From Linum tenue (Eukaryota > Streptophyta > Magnoliopsida > Malpighiales > Linaceae), in contig CAMGYJ010000009.1 of assembly GCA_946122785.1 (NCBI GenBank), positions 29,175,633 to 29,239,632 of the forward strand: 64,000 nucleotides of DNA, in the 5' to 3' direction. Shown one piece after another: positions 1-11,269 of the stretch (within the stretch, counting starts at the first letter, position 1; each line of letters opens with the position of its first letter). A model generated the notes under the pieces. The model saw only the letters and a list, made by a program, of their open reading frames with translations, was not told the origin of the DNA and made no database searches. The position numbers and the translations under genes are program-made.

Positions 1-640
1 TTGGGTGAGGCGTAGGGTGGAAATCGGTACAGTATTGGTATATCAATATCAAATATCGAAATCTTGAATACCGAATTACACTCTGAAATCAATCTCAATT
101 CCTAAATAATTTAGGTATCCCAATCTCTAAATATTTCGGTATCCCAATCGGTATTATCAAATACAAAATTAATTACCTTTGCAATTAATAATTAAATACA
201 TAAATTAGATTTTATTATTTAATTTAGGGCAAAGAGACTAAGCAAAGAGTCTTGAGTTGTCTAGAGCTAACATCTCAAGTTTTTGTAATTGGTAATCTTT
301 AATTTGATGAATATGAGGTTGAGAGACGACTAATACTAGTGTGAAATAGTAATGTAATGATCTATGTATAATTAAATGACATTCTTTGTGGTTGAGGGTC
401 GCGTAATAGTGAATGAGAGAGTCTAGTTGAGAGGATAAAATACACACTAGCTTATATTTCAGTATTGATCGGTATTTCGGTATATACCGATCCCAATCCC
501 GTAATTCCTAATACCGAATAACAATTGAAACTCAATCCCAATCCCAATCTCAATCCCACGAAATAATACGTGTATTCGATAATACCAAATATAGACAAAT
601 TCGGTATGGTATTCGGTATATCCCAAATACCGGTACCAAA
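1..640. repeat. AT-rich repeat with many CGGTAT/ATACCG motifs
   Basis: The stretch is dense in CGGTAT, ATACCG and CCCAATC motifs in both orientations, for example near 130-160, 470-520 and 600-640. Such clustered short inverted motifs are common in subterminal parts of non-autonomous plant DNA transposons such as hAT types. I found no convincing terminal inverted repeat or target duplication, and the left part may lie outside the window. No plausible protein is encoded. Confidence 0.35.
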
Positions 641-1842
641 CTTCCAGTCTAGTGAGGTGTGATATTTTCTTACAAACAAGTTGTGTTTGTTCATTGTGAC
701 TAATATATTATCTTTACATTTATGTATGTCTATCAAATTTCCCCTGATAGCACATCTTATTAAGCTCAACCGCTTGTGACCCAATAGGAATCGAAACACA
801 ACTACAAAGCGAGTCCATCGCTACAGTACACCAGACATGGTACAATACTACCCGACCATCTACATGATTTTAAAACCAGACATATCACTACTCATTACAT
901 ACATAAAATTTACCAAAGCTAACAGACGAAGAAACTTGCCAAAATATATGCATCTCGAAGTTGTCCCCGGGGTCTGTTTGATGAGCGCCAAACAGTTTCA
1001 ATCACACCCCCCACCTCACATTATTAATATGAAGGCAGAGGGTTTTAATTTTCTCAACTTTATAACAATCCAAATATAAATAGATTGAAAATTAATTACA
1101 GCTAGTACCAGTTTTGTGTGGATTGAAAATCTCAAATATATAAACCAATTATGACTAAAAAAGCAACAAGATCGAGAGCTTTGGTGGTTCCCAGCACTGA
1201 GTAACTGACCCACCGCACCAAAACTAGGAAGCAACTTTTGTTTCCTCTAAATGGGTTGATATTTATGATCTGTAAGCTTTTGTTTCGTGCTCTTTTCTTT
1301 CCCCATTTGCCAGCTTTCCCCACGTCAAGCCTATATAAGTATATATGTTTCACGGGTGACGGGCCAATTACATAAATGGCCACTAAAGCTTCTATTTAGT
1401 AACTAATAGGTCAATGTGTTTTGATTTCTAGCACTTTGCTCCTCAACATGGAAATTAACAACTAATATGTTTGTCTATTCGTCCATCTTTCTCATGTTTC
1501 ATGAAAAATCTTACTGGTCGGCACGTGGGTGGTTAATTCGCGGGTTGATATCGATCCACCCGCAAATAATTCGAATTACAAGTAATGGGTGATTGATGTG
1601 GGTAGATTGCTGATTGATAGATCTCCTACTCACTCTTATGTTGGTGAGTGTGGATGGATTGCGACTCACCTAAATGATCCGCATCATATTTTCACATGAC
1701 AAAATGTTGATTCTTATACTATCGAATATTCATCATATTTTCTAACCGCACTACACACTGACCATGTACTTCTAAAGGTGGAGAACAAAGAATATTTTTG
1801 GACTGTTATTATTGGTTATTGTGCTGTGTAATATCGTTTAGA
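641..1842. other. Non-coding spacer, nothing recognised
   Basis: AT-rich sequence with only short ORFs lacking recognisable motifs. A CGGGTT/AACCCG-like motif cluster near 1540-1620 resembles debris of a DNA transposon, but it is too short to classify. Confidence 0.4.
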
Positions 1843-2110
1843 TGTTGTGTAAACAAGAATAAACGCAAAAAATAGAAGAGACACATGATTTACGTGGTTT
1901 TCCCAATTGTTGGGACTAGTCCACGGTGGTGAGCATGAATCTCGATGATGATCACTAGTGATGATGATTGTTTTGTGTTCTCTGCCGCACAACCCTCTTA
2001 GGGTTAGAGGTTCGGCCTAAACACACCTTTATACCCTCCACATTAATCACGGGTATAAGGTTAATTATAAGAAAGTACTCAATAAATAAAACTTGTACAA
2101 ATATGGTTAA
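1843..2110 (-). repeat. LTR of a degraded copia element (3' LTR, minus strand)
   Basis: On the minus strand the purine tract TTGAGGGGGAGTA (complement at 2111-2123) is followed by this block, which ends in ...TTTACACAACA at 1843, as expected for a copia 3' LTR. It contains a segment (about 1890-1930) with the ACGTGGT...GGGACTAGTCCACGG pattern that also occurs in the LTR of the copia at 52631-57405, so the two belong to related families. The exact start of the LTR is uncertain. Confidence 0.65.
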
Positions 2111-3470
2111 TACTCCCCCTCAAGCTGAAGCATGAAGGTCACGAATGCCAAACTTGGACAAGAGTGCGTGAAACTGGTCAGTGCCCAAAGCCTTTGTGAA
2201 AATGTCTGCAAACTGCGAGAGAGTGCCAACCCTCTCGAACGAAGTAGCAGTCCATCTCCACGTGCTTAGTCCGCTCATGGAACACCATATGGACAGCAAT
2301 GTGAAGGGCTGCCTAATTATCGCAGTAAAGCGGAGTCAGGGCATGTTGCGGTACCTGCAACTCGTGGTGGAGGAAACAAAGCCAAAGAACTTCACTGGTT
2401 GTGCTAGCCATAGCATGATACACCGTCTCCGCAAAAGAGCGGGTAACCACACGCTGCTTCTTGGCAAGCCAGGAGACCGAGGCTCCGCCCAGCTTAATGT
2501 AGTAGCCCGTAGGGGAGTGTCGACTGAACTGACAACCGGCCGAGTCTGCATCGCTATATGCAGTGAGATCGAGGGAGCCAGCAGCAGGAAGGAACAGACC
2601 CTGTCCCGGGGCACTCTTCAAGTATCGCAGTACCCGGTGAGCCGCGACCATGTGATCAGGAGAGGGCGAATGAACGAATTGGTTGAGCAAGTTGACGGAG
2701 TATGCAATATTCGGTCGACTGATAGTGAGGTACAGGAGGCGGCCTACAAGGCGTTGATAGGAGCTCATGTCATCCACACGCTCCTCAGTCGGGCATGTCA
2801 TATTATGGTTCTCTTCCATAGGAAATGCACTGGGTCGAGCTGTAGTCATACCCGAATATGCAAGTATATCGAGAGTGTACTTCCGTTGACTAAGAACAAT
2901 ACCATTAGGAGAGTGTGCAACTTCTATCCCGAGAAAGTATTTGAGAACCCCAAGTCCTTGATGCTGACCCGGCGATGTAGAAACTCCTTAACCCGGGCAA
3001 TAGTCGCTGCATCATTCCCAGTCAGCACAACAACGTTGATATATATGAGGATGGCGACAAAGATATTTTGTGCTTGAAAGAGGAACAGGGAGTGATCACC
3101 TTTGGAGATGGTGAAGCCGAACTCGAACAAGGCCTCAGTGAACTTAGTGTACCAGCTCCGTGATGCTTGACGAAGACCATAACGGGACTTACGAAGCTTG
3201 CAAGCGCGAGTATCACCGAGCTTTGCAAAACCTTGCGGCACCTTCATATAGACCTCCTCTTCTAAGTCACCGTGGAGGAATGCGTTATTCACATCCAACT
3301 GATGTAACGATCAATTCTTCTTAGCTGCAACGGCTAGAAGTACGCCAACAGTGACCAACTTAGCAACGAGAGAAAAGATGTCATGGAAGTCAATCCCTTC
3401 GAGTTGAGTGAAGCCCTTGGAGACTAATCGAGTCTTATAGCGATCGACCTTGCATACTCTGCAACTTCCT
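2111..3470 (-). pseudogene. Ty1/copia pol remnant (reverse transcriptase and RNase H)
   Basis: Minus-strand translation gives the 3' half of a copia polyprotein. The RT part (about 3470-2924) has the LDVNNAFLHGDL block and the YGLRQ...WY block. The RNase H part (about 2849-2130) ends in a CDN...FHERTKH block. Several lesions kill it. A TGA lies just before LHQLDV. The catalytic YVDD motif reads YINV. A TAG follows the CDN of RNase H, and a short deletion truncates the last block before the purine tract. It has no gag, protease or integrase and is cut at about 3470, where it abuts a LINE fragment. It is a non-functional relic. Confidence 0.9.
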
Positions 3471-4515
3471 TAGAAACTAGTTCTCAATCAGATGCTCTCC
3501 TGCCATTACGCGTCTGCATCTTTCCCTCCAAAGTTCAGAAACAAGAATAACACAAAGTAATCTGCTACGATCAGAAGCAAGATTGCTGACCTGGAACTGT
3601 GAGACAACAAGCTCCATCGACGCTTCCCAACTAGCTCCTATTAGATTTTGTGACTGGAAAACTGTTTGGATAATATTTATAGAGTAAAACCACTCAAAGA
3701 ATAGATGGTCCCTAGACTCTACAGTAGAAGAGCAGAGAGGACAGATATTAGTGATTAATGGGTTCCACTTCTGCACTTTGTCTAGAGTTGCAAGCCTGTT
3801 AAGAATAACCAACCAGATAAGCAATTTGTACCTAGGCGTCTCATAGGATTTCCATACAAGTGAGTACCACTTTACCTTCTCATTTCTAGCTCTGAGAGAT
3901 TTCCAAACCTTCTTGACAGAAAATCTAGTCATGATACCATCATCCCAGTACACTACTCTCGATCTGACATTGGGATGTTGTTCAGCAAGTGGTCTGGTCT
4001 TCAACACCTTCCTCCAAGCCCAAGAGTAAGGTATTATATAGGGTATATCCCATATTGAAGTATAACTGAGCTGATAGTGTCTTACCAAGTTAGCCCGCAA
4101 AGAGGAAGAGTTTGAAGAGATAGTCCATAGGTGTCTGATAAGGGCAAGTCGTGTTCCAGCTCCTTAGGTCCTTAAAACCCAGTCCACCCTCCTTCTTAGG
4201 TCTAGCTCCTCCTTAGGTGGCTTTCTTACCATCATCCTCAGAGCTCCATAAGAAATCAGAGCAGACCTTAATCCTCTTAATTACCTTGACTGGGAGCTGG
4301 ATAATGCCCATCCAGTATTGTGTAATACTGGAAATAACAGCAGTGATTAGCTACAATTTGCCAGCATAGGATAGTGTCCTAACCTTCCAGCCCCTTATCC
4401 TTGCAGTGATTTTATCTACCAAAGCATCACAGTCAGCAGAATTTAGCTGCAATTTTTGTCATCCTTGAAATCCTTTGTGTAAAGTGAGTTCCTATGCCAA
4501 ATGTATCGTCTCACG
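3471..4515 (-). pseudogene. LINE (non-LTR retrotransposon) ORF2 3' remnant
   Basis: Read on minus, 4450-4150 gives a plant LINE segment after the RT core (VDKITARIRGWK, then KKEGGLGFKDLRSWN) interrupted by stop codons. The 207-codon frame at 3477-4100 is the C-terminal zinc-binding region of plant LINE reverse transcriptases (zf-RVT type), with CPLC near the middle and a following H. Endonuclease and catalytic RT are missing, so it is 5' truncated, the usual fate of LINE copies. Its left edge joins the copia relic directly and its right edge ends about 250 bp before the DREB1 gene. Confidence 0.85.
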
Positions 4516-4761
4516 ATAGTTTCAGGACCTCGATGATGTTAATGGTAAAACGAAAAAGCATTAATTAGAAGCCATCAACCGAAGTGTTTCAAAAGTAAGA
4601 ATAACTTCATTGTTGCAAATTTAGATCCGCAATAACAATTTTGCGCTTGAACCTTTTTCTTTATACAGATGGAATTAGTTTGAGTGGTGGATTTCTAAGT
4701 GAGGCACAAAACTTCAGTGACCATATACGTAATTGAGCCCACTCTAATTTAGTGACCATAT
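4516..4761 (+). promoter_or_regulatory. Short upstream region of the DREB1 gene
   Basis: Only about 250 bp separate the LINE relic from the DREB1 start codon. A direct repeat GTGACCATATA occurs at about 4719 and 4752, the second copy running into the start codon. A TTTATA-like stretch lies near 4660. No promoter element is certain from sequence alone; this block is given because it must hold the proximal promoter and 5' UTR if the gene is expressed. Confidence 0.35.
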
Positions 4762-5514
4762 ATGGAAGGACAGGCGGAAAACAGAGAATCAACTGATCCA
4801 TATCTAATATCGGATATGGTCTCCAGCAGTCAACAGCTTCACATCTCCGAGTCCTCCGTGTCCAACGGCAGCGGCACGACGTCTGCGGAGAATCAGCAGC
4901 AGCAGCACCAGCTGGCGGCGGAGGTGCCGAAGAAGCGGACTGGGAGGAGAGTCTTCAGGGAGACGCGCCACCCGGTGTACAGAGGCGTGCGGAGCCGGAA
5001 AGGCGGCAAGTGGGTCTGCGAGCTCCGCGAGCCCAACACCGGGACACGTGTCTGGCTCGGAACTCACGCGACCCCGGAAATGGCGGCCAGAGCTCACGAC
5101 GTGGCGGCACTGGCGTACCGCGGGAAGTCCGCCTGTCTCAACTTCGCCGACTCCGCCTGGCGCCTCCCGCTTCCCGCCTCCGCCGATCAAGACGACATCA
5201 GGAGGGTGGCGGCGGAGGCCGCTGAGATGTTCGGCCCCGGCGGACCTGCCACGGAGCCGGAACAGGAACAGGAAGAGGAATGTAAGGACAATGGCGATGA
5301 TCGCAGCAACGACACTAATATTGTATTGGGTAACGTGGAGGCCGAGGAGGAGGAGCTGGAGATGCCGAGGTTGCTGTCGGAAATGGCGGAAGGGCCGCTG
5401 CTGTCTCCGCCGCCGAGCTATGGATATGGAGGCGGGCGGGGCGGCGCGGAGGAGAGCTGCGACTGCGACTGCGAGGGTAATGGTGGGTACGATTGGACGT
5501 TGTGGAATCATTAG
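4762..5514 (+). CDS. DREB1: DREB1/CBF-type AP2/ERF transcription factor
   Basis: Intact intronless frame of 250 residues. A Ser/Gln-rich N-terminus is followed by PKKRTGR...FRETRHP (residues 56-71), the AP2 domain (about 73-130, with [19 protein letters not shown] and [11 protein letters not shown]), then DSAWRLP (130-136). The basic stretch before AP2 and the DSAWR after it are the signature of the CBF/DREB1 subgroup, whose members bind CRT/DRE (CCGAC) elements and activate cold and drought genes. Val and Glu at the positions typical of DREB specificity are present in WVCELRE. The C-terminal half is acidic ([15 protein letters not shown]), consistent with an activation domain, and the protein ends in LWNH, close to the LWSY end seen in many CBFs. 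Met19 is an alternative start. The coding part is much richer in GC than its surroundings, as in CBF genes generally. Orthology to a particular CBF is not resolved. Confidence 0.93.
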   Translation: MEGQAENRESTDPYLISDMVSSSQQLHISESSVSNGSGTTSAENQQQQHQLAAEVPKKRTGRRVFRETRHPVYRGVRSRKGGKWVCELREPNTGTRVWLGTHATPEMAARAHDVAALAYRGKSACLNFADSAWRLPLPASADQDDIRRVAAEAAEMFGPGGPATEPEQEQEEECKDNGDDRSNDTNIVLGNVEAEEEELEMPRLLSEMAEGPLLSPPPSYGYGGGRGGAEESCDCDCEGNGGYDWTLWNH

Positions 5515-5956
5515 TTACGGCTACCGCTACTACTGTTCGGTGTTGAGGATGTTTGTTTGTTTACTACTCAAAGTTGCGAGTTGCTGCGAGTGTGATATTT
5601 ATACGTACGTAATGAGTGGGTAGTGGTCAGAGATTCTGAGCCAAGTGATGGGAACCAAATATTGTCGTTTTCCTGTTTGTGTTTCTGGGAAATGGCTACT
5701 TAATTGTTGTGCTCATGATACATATGTCTCGTTAATTATGACTTATGTACGTGGTCTCCTTTTTCACATTGAGGTCGGCATATTTGTATCCTTTGTTTTT
5801 ATGTTGATTTATTTCTGATACTTTTAAGTTCTAATTAACAATGTGGTTTGATTTTAAAGTTGGTTGATTGGATGCATAGGCAGAGCTGGGGCATGGGATG
5901 TGTCCTGGGATACATGTCATTTTTGGGTAAAATAAAATACCCATATATATATATAT
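5515..5956. other. DREB1 3' region and (AT)n tract
   Basis: Non-coding AT-rich sequence downstream of DREB1 that should include its 3' UTR. An (AT)7 run at 5943-5956 directly abuts the giant MULE; a matching (AT)9 run follows its other end at 20779-20796. Confidence 0.5.
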
Positions 5957-6765
5957 GGTGACTTCTACGGTGCACAGGGCAAAATCCGGGTACGGGTACC
6001 TTGGCCGATCTTAACCATTCGTTTTCAATCTCCACGGCTCACGTTTGTTAAACCTAACTGCGCCACTAAATAACTAAACAAATTACAAAAAGCCTCCTCC
6101 GCGTTAAGTTTCTTTTCATCCTAGTCCAACTAACTGCCCCGATTAAATTAAATGGATTAAGACTGCAAACCCAATTGGGTAGACCCACTGCCGCCCTAAC
6201 CAATTTCCAGTTTCCCTAACCAATTACACGATCCCTCTCTCGTCTTGGAGGGACGCCCCTTCATAGTTCCAAGAGAAGCTCCCCATCCAATTTGAACACC
6301 CCAACTTAATCATCTATTTGAATCCCAATTACTTGCATCCACATTCGACGTAGTTTGAATTTCCCAAATTATTATGTCTTGTTTCTTCTTCGCCATTTTA
6401 TTTCCCTCGCCTATCTCTTTCCAACACGATTACGGCGACCATGTCTATTATTGTGTTCATCAAACTTTTCATTTGCAAAAGAACCCTTGAAAGAGGTTCT
6501 CTAACCCTAGGGTTCATGTCACTAGTGCTTGTCATCTTGTCTTAGCGTTATTGTGATTTTCTCGAACCTTATATCTCTCGGTGAAATTTAGGTTTCCTGA
6601 TATGTAGTGTTCGTCTCGCCCAGAGGATTGAGGAAGAAGATGAAGAACACATAATTTGATTAACGGTGCGTTTAGGAGTAATTCTAGTTGGACTGGGTCT
6701 GATCATTGATTTTTGCAGGCTTTTAAATAACATTCAAACCTGGGCTTGTACATGACCCATGCAAT
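5957..6765 (+). repeat. Left terminal inverted repeat of the giant MULE
   Basis: Imperfectly matches the reverse complement of 20010-20778 in co-linear blocks. The outer 45 bp and the blocks near 6195, 6245, 6390 and 6660-6760 are easiest to see. The inner limit is approximate because similarity fades. Confidence 0.85.
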
Positions 6766-7053
6766 ATTCAAAAGTGGGCCTGGAACGTGCGAGCCCATTT
6801 GTTTTCTCCTGCGGTATCAATTCGTGCGCCAACCCTAGTTTAACTAGCTTTACTTACCCTAGTTTAACCTACACGAGTTAACATCATCATTACTACATAT
6901 CTTCCGAAATCTTCTAACTCTTGACATTCCAGACTCAACCGTCTCCATCACACTCACGTCTCCACACTCAACCCCCACGATCACTTTTTCTTACACCTAC
7001 AATCTCTCTTTCCTCCATCTTCACCTTCCCTTGTTCCTTCTTCCTCTGACTCC

Positions 7054-7926
7054 ATGGCAAACAAAGGTAAATCATTTGCGGAAATGGGCATACTATCTCT
7101 ATCAAACGACGACTGCCGATCCACCCCAAGTCTCGGGGACTATCTTTCATTCACAAGCAAGACATCTATTATGGCCGAGTACGAGTTCATCCACCTGAGT
7201 CCTTTCCCTCAAGAAGTGAAGAAGTTAATTAAAAATCTTGGCTGGGAAAAGTTCTTTGATCTCCGGAGTCGAGGAAGCACCAGTTACTGCCCGCATGTGG
7301 TGAGGAAGTTCTACCACAATTTAGAGCTGTCTGGTCCCTGCGATTCTCATCTCGTGTCGATCTTCCTGGGTTATAGAGTCTGCTTCCAGCCTCATCAGTT
7401 TGCTGAGATCCTCGATCTCCCCGCCGCAGGACACCCCATTGATAGCAGAAGCGATCTTGGGCGGTTGTACGATTTTGAGTTTGAAGTTGAACTGGCGAAA
7501 CTGACGAAGGGGCGCATCCTGGCTTCTTTCCTCCCAGATCCTCTTCGATTCCTCCATTGGATGATCGTCAACTGCTTCATGCCAAGGTACAGTGGTCATT
7601 CGATAATTCGTAAACTTGACCTGGTTATCCTTGGGCAAGCTCAAAGAGGTGTTCCTGTTAACCTCGCATCTCTCATGTGCCTGAACATGGTTGAGGCTGC
7701 TCCTAGAGGGGAAAACTGGTACACTGCCTTTCCATATGCCACCTTCTTGACCACCTTTCTTGGAAGGATTGGGATGGATACGGGGGTTTATGCTAAGGAG
7801 GACCAGTGCGCCTATTTGCCAGTCTACCGTATCGCCGAAGTGACCAATACTTTTATTGACCTTCGGCATACGGAGCATGAAGAGACCCCTGAGGCATCCT
7901 CAAGCAAACGTCCTCGGCTTACATGA
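7054..7926 (+). CDS. Putative plant transposon protein (passenger ORF in MULE)
   Basis: Intact 290-codon frame with ATG in the good context TCCATGG and no introns needed. The pattern of blocks (HVVRKFYHNLEL near residue 78, a FQPHQFAEILDLP block, an LPDPLRFLHWMIVNCFMP block, then VNLASLMCLNMVEAA and PYATFLTTFLGRIG) matches what I know of the putative plant transposon protein domain family, which resembles the ATHILA ORF1 region of gypsy elements. The biochemical role of that family is unknown to me. The C-terminus ends in a basic KRPRLT that could act in nuclear import. It lies on plus just inside the left TIR, upstream of and divergent from the ULP-like gene. It is the only undamaged long frame in the element, unlike its two broken neighbours. 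Confidence 0.7.
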   Translation: MANKGKSFAEMGILSLSNDDCRSTPSLGDYLSFTSKTSIMAEYEFIHLSPFPQEVKKLIKNLGWEKFFDLRSRGSTSYCPHVVRKFYHNLELSGPCDSHLVSIFLGYRVCFQPHQFAEILDLPAAGHPIDSRSDLGRLYDFEFEVELAKLTKGRILASFLPDPLRFLHWMIVNCFMPRYSGHSIIRKLDLVILGQAQRGVPVNLASLMCLNMVEAAPRGENWYTAFPYATFLTTFLGRIGMDTGVYAKEDQCAYLPVYRIAEVTNTFIDLRHTEHEETPEASSSKRPRLT

Positions 7927-9122
7927 GAGTCGATTGATGCAGGGCGGGGTGGAGCGTTGGAGCAGCAAAGGGGCCAGCATTGGATGTCTTTTGTTAAGAA
8001 GTTTACTGTAAGGCTTTGTTGTTTTTTTTTTCCAGTCTTTTTCTCCAGCACTCAAAACTGTCAGGTACTGAGGGGAGCCAGTACATCATCTGACTAGGAA
8101 AGTCTCCCATTTTTTTAATTATCCAGACAAATATTTTTCTATGCATGCAGTATTTTGTGAATTTGCCATGGCTAATTTCCCTAAGACAGGTGACGAGATG
8201 CAGTAATGGTCATCCCTAAGCAAGGAGGTGCAATTGCATCCTACACTTGCTATGATGTGAGAAGCTATTGCAAGGGTGCAAATTTGGTTGCAATTGAAAT
8301 TGGCCCACGAGTGGGGACTATTGATGAAATTGCAATGTTTTCTCAAAATTATAGAAGTGGAAGTAGGGACTACCTATGAAATTCATTTGTTCTAAGCAGT
8401 TCTAAGCAGTTCCAATTAGGTCGAAGTAGGGACTACCTATGAAATTGCAATGTTTTCGAAAATTATGGTTTTATTTAGAAGTGGAAGTAGGGACTACCTA
8501 TGAAATTGCAATGTTTTCGAAAAATTATGGTTTTATTTATATTTGGTCACAAGTATAGTGACGATGATAGGCGTGAATAAGTATGGATATGGCTTGATTA
8601 TAATGATTTTTTATCTATGGTGATTTTTCCCCCTTTTTCATCAAGACTCATGCTTATTTTATCCCCATATGGATCTATCATGCTTCGTTTATAGTAAAAT
8701 ATCCTTTTAATTATACACAATAAAGAATCCATTAATTATGTATGCCTTTTTATTGTATTTATTACTACAATGAATTCTCTGACTAAAAGGGGAGTGAAAA
8801 CATCGTTGGTGGAAATTCAAGGAATGGAAGCCTTTCCATATCCTAGGAACATTAAATTAATTACATAAGAATTTTCTATCTGCCTTGTACTGGGTTTGGT
8901 CATTAATTATACTGATTGGGAGCCAATCAGTTTTACCTTTTGGGTTACCTATACATGAATGCAAATTTAATTATACGATTGGGAGCCAATCAGTTTAACT
9001 ATACATGATGCCAATTAAACCTCTCTACAAGATACAATGGCTTGAAGCCTTGAACAAAAGTAACCTCACTCACAAGTTGGAAGCTGGAATTTTGGTGAAG
9101 TCCCTTTGCCATTTCCACGAAA
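7927..9122. other. MULE internal non-coding sequence with short tandem repeats
   Basis: No gene seen. At 8353-8545 a unit with GAAGTAGGGACTACCTATGA occurs three times, the last two followed by GCAATGTTTTCGAAAA and ATTATGGTTTTATTTA. At about 8900-9000 a short hairpin GATTGGGAGCCAATC appears twice in similar context, about 60 bp apart. Confidence 0.6.
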
Positions 9123-9350
9123 AAACAAACCAAACCAAACCAAATATAGAAAGCAATCACAATACCAAAAACCAAATATAGAAAGCATTCACCAAACCAA
9201 AAACCAAACCAAAAACCAAATATAAAAAGCATTCACCAAACCAAACCAAAAACCAAATATAAAAAGCATTCACCAAACCAAAAACCAAATATAAAAACCA
9301 AAAATAAAAAGCATTCACCGAACCAAATAAAAAACGGTTGTCCATCATCC
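9123..9350. repeat. Degenerate minisatellite (ACCAAACCAAAAACCAAATATAAA-like)
   Basis: The block AACCAAATATAAAAAGCATT plus CACCAAACCAAA is repeated about six times with variation, as whole and shortened units. Frames that read through it give only low-complexity Phe/Trp-rich peptides and are not genes. Confidence 0.85.
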
Positions 9351-9501
9351 TGAGAAAAAAAAAAACATAACTGTTGTCCATCATCTTGAAAACTAAAACG
9401 CAAAATCAGGTTGTTCTTGGGCTCGTTGACTGGGTTTCCTTGTGCTCTTCTCTTTCCTTTTTCCTCCTTTCATGGGTTTTCTTGTACTCTTCCACTGCAG
9501 C

Positions 9502-11269
9502 TTAAACTTGAGGGGCAACTCTTCTTGCTTCCATGAGCACCATATGCCTTATGTAGTTCATGGGCTATCGAACAAGGTACAAAGCGATCTGCATCCTCCT
9601 CACTTGAGTGCATGGCTATCAACATCAACAAACATGGTGCTTACCGCATGATTCAAAAATAACAATCAATTGTGGTTTTCTAATATGCGAATTAGAATTG
9701 TCTTTACCCAAATATAAGAGGAGTCCCAGCTTGCGCCATACATCCACATGCATACCCAGACTCCACTGTCAGACCTACATAAAATAAAAGCATTGCGTGA
9801 TAAGAACCAAGTTGATAAGTCGTCGTTTAATATCACAAAAAAATGGGCATACTTACCGATGAAGTTGTTCTTGATCCTTTGAAGGATTTGGGTACTAAAA
9901 CTCCGCAATCCTTGGTGGCGACAATCCCGGACCTTGTTCACGATAGAGAATCTTCCACAAGGCTTGCATAAAGCTCATATGTACAAATTAAGAAACGTTT
10001 GTACTTAGAAAGAGTTATTTACATTTTTTGCGTTATAACGGCACAATGTCACAAATTTACCATTGTTTGAACATATTGTAGTCGAAAGGAATTGCGGTCT
10101 TCATTTGGTTGTGGATCCAAGATATGGACTTCTTCCTTGTCCAACTTAATGACAGCCAAGTACCAATGGGCATTATCTCTCATCGGAACACACACCTACA
10201 TATGCGGAAATTGTCAACACGTATTAAAAAAATAAACTGCAAACCATGTAATACTTATTAAGACGAACAGTTTACCTTGTTCACCATATTGGTTCGACTA
10301 AGGAATTTTGATTCGTATAGGTCTAATGCCATCTTGGGTGTTATTCCACATGAAATCACTAGTTCCTGCCCATGTGGTAGTTGCACAATTGAAATTTTGT
10401 CAACACAATATGATTCACGTTAAAAAAACATGTGTTGTAATTTTTTTGGTGAGAGGAAATTGTCATTAAGTATAATCGGACCACAACCTGTAGTTCAGTA
10501 GGCAGATAACACACTCCTTTTCCGTCCTTGGAATTTTTCCACAACTCTTCTAGAGTCAAGTGGCAGGCCATCGCTGTTATAACCTAATATAACATGGACA
10601 AAAAACACTTCATGATACTATCGAGTTGTTATAAAATAATTCTATGTAGAAAGCATTGATAGTGGACAAACAAAACAAAATTTTGGAGTTCCGTTGATTA
10701 CTTCAGCATCTACGAATGAGCGAGGGCTTAAGGACCACAATGACTTCCTCGTACAAGAGTTGTTAGAGGTTTTGACCAATACTTCGTCAGGTGGCAGATG
10801 GGCTAAAAATATATAGTGAGCAAGCTGGATTTGCTCATCATCGTATTCCATAGCGGTAGGTAGCTTAAACTTCAAAACAACCTGGAATAGGTGCCACAAA
10901 TAAACACGAGTTGAAATGCATTCGTTATGACGGAATAACGGCAAAGAACACTTCAATGGCAAACATGACACCTTTATTACCTTGTCAACAGAAGGTAGAC
11001 AAATACTTTTTCCATTTGGCTTCTTTGGTGTGACCTCAGAGTCAGATTCATCGTCCGAAATAAAAACGATGACTGAAGCAGGAGTGGGTGGAGTGCTTAC
11101 ACCTTTGGGTATCCTTGGTTTCTTTGTTGGAGTCACAAATTCGGCTGTCTCCTACAATGACAGTGAACCTGCGATTAATAAATTAACTAGAATGAATTTC
11201 AATGGTAAAAAGAGCTATTATACATACCACAAGCTTGGACGAAGAGCGAGTAATTCTCCTATTTTCCAT
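9502..11269 (-). pseudogene. ULP1/C48 peptidase-like gene carried by the MULE, broken
   Basis: Minus-strand exons with GT-AG borders can be chained: 11269-11228 (MENRRITRSSSKLV), 11151-10981, 10881-10702, 10583-10488, 10365-10276 and 10195-10061, all in phase. They lead to about 9955-9858, 9774-9708 and a last exon near 9600-9502. The sixth carries NAHWYLAVI, with the catalytic His expected in SUMO-protease-like C48 peptidases, and HILDP, with the catalytic Asp. The Cys block appears as SDSGVWVCMWM in the exon at 9774-9708, so the nucleophile position is Ser (codon AGT at 9767-9765). The preceding exon contains a TAG in the frame leading into it and its phase cannot be joined to 10061 without an indel; the last exon also has a TAG. 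Family members cleave SUMO or related modifiers; this copy is probably inactive. Confidence 0.8.

Noticed and set aside
2181..3077. 298-codon plus-strand frame
   Set aside because: It is the antisense shadow of the copia RT-RNase H relic; the minus strand has clear homology.
4804..5511. 235-codon minus-strand frame opposite DREB1
   Set aside because: Created by GC-rich codons of the DREB1 gene; no domain.
9157..9384. Hydrophobic membrane-protein-like frame on minus
   Set aside because: Produced by the ACCAAA minisatellite; low complexity only.
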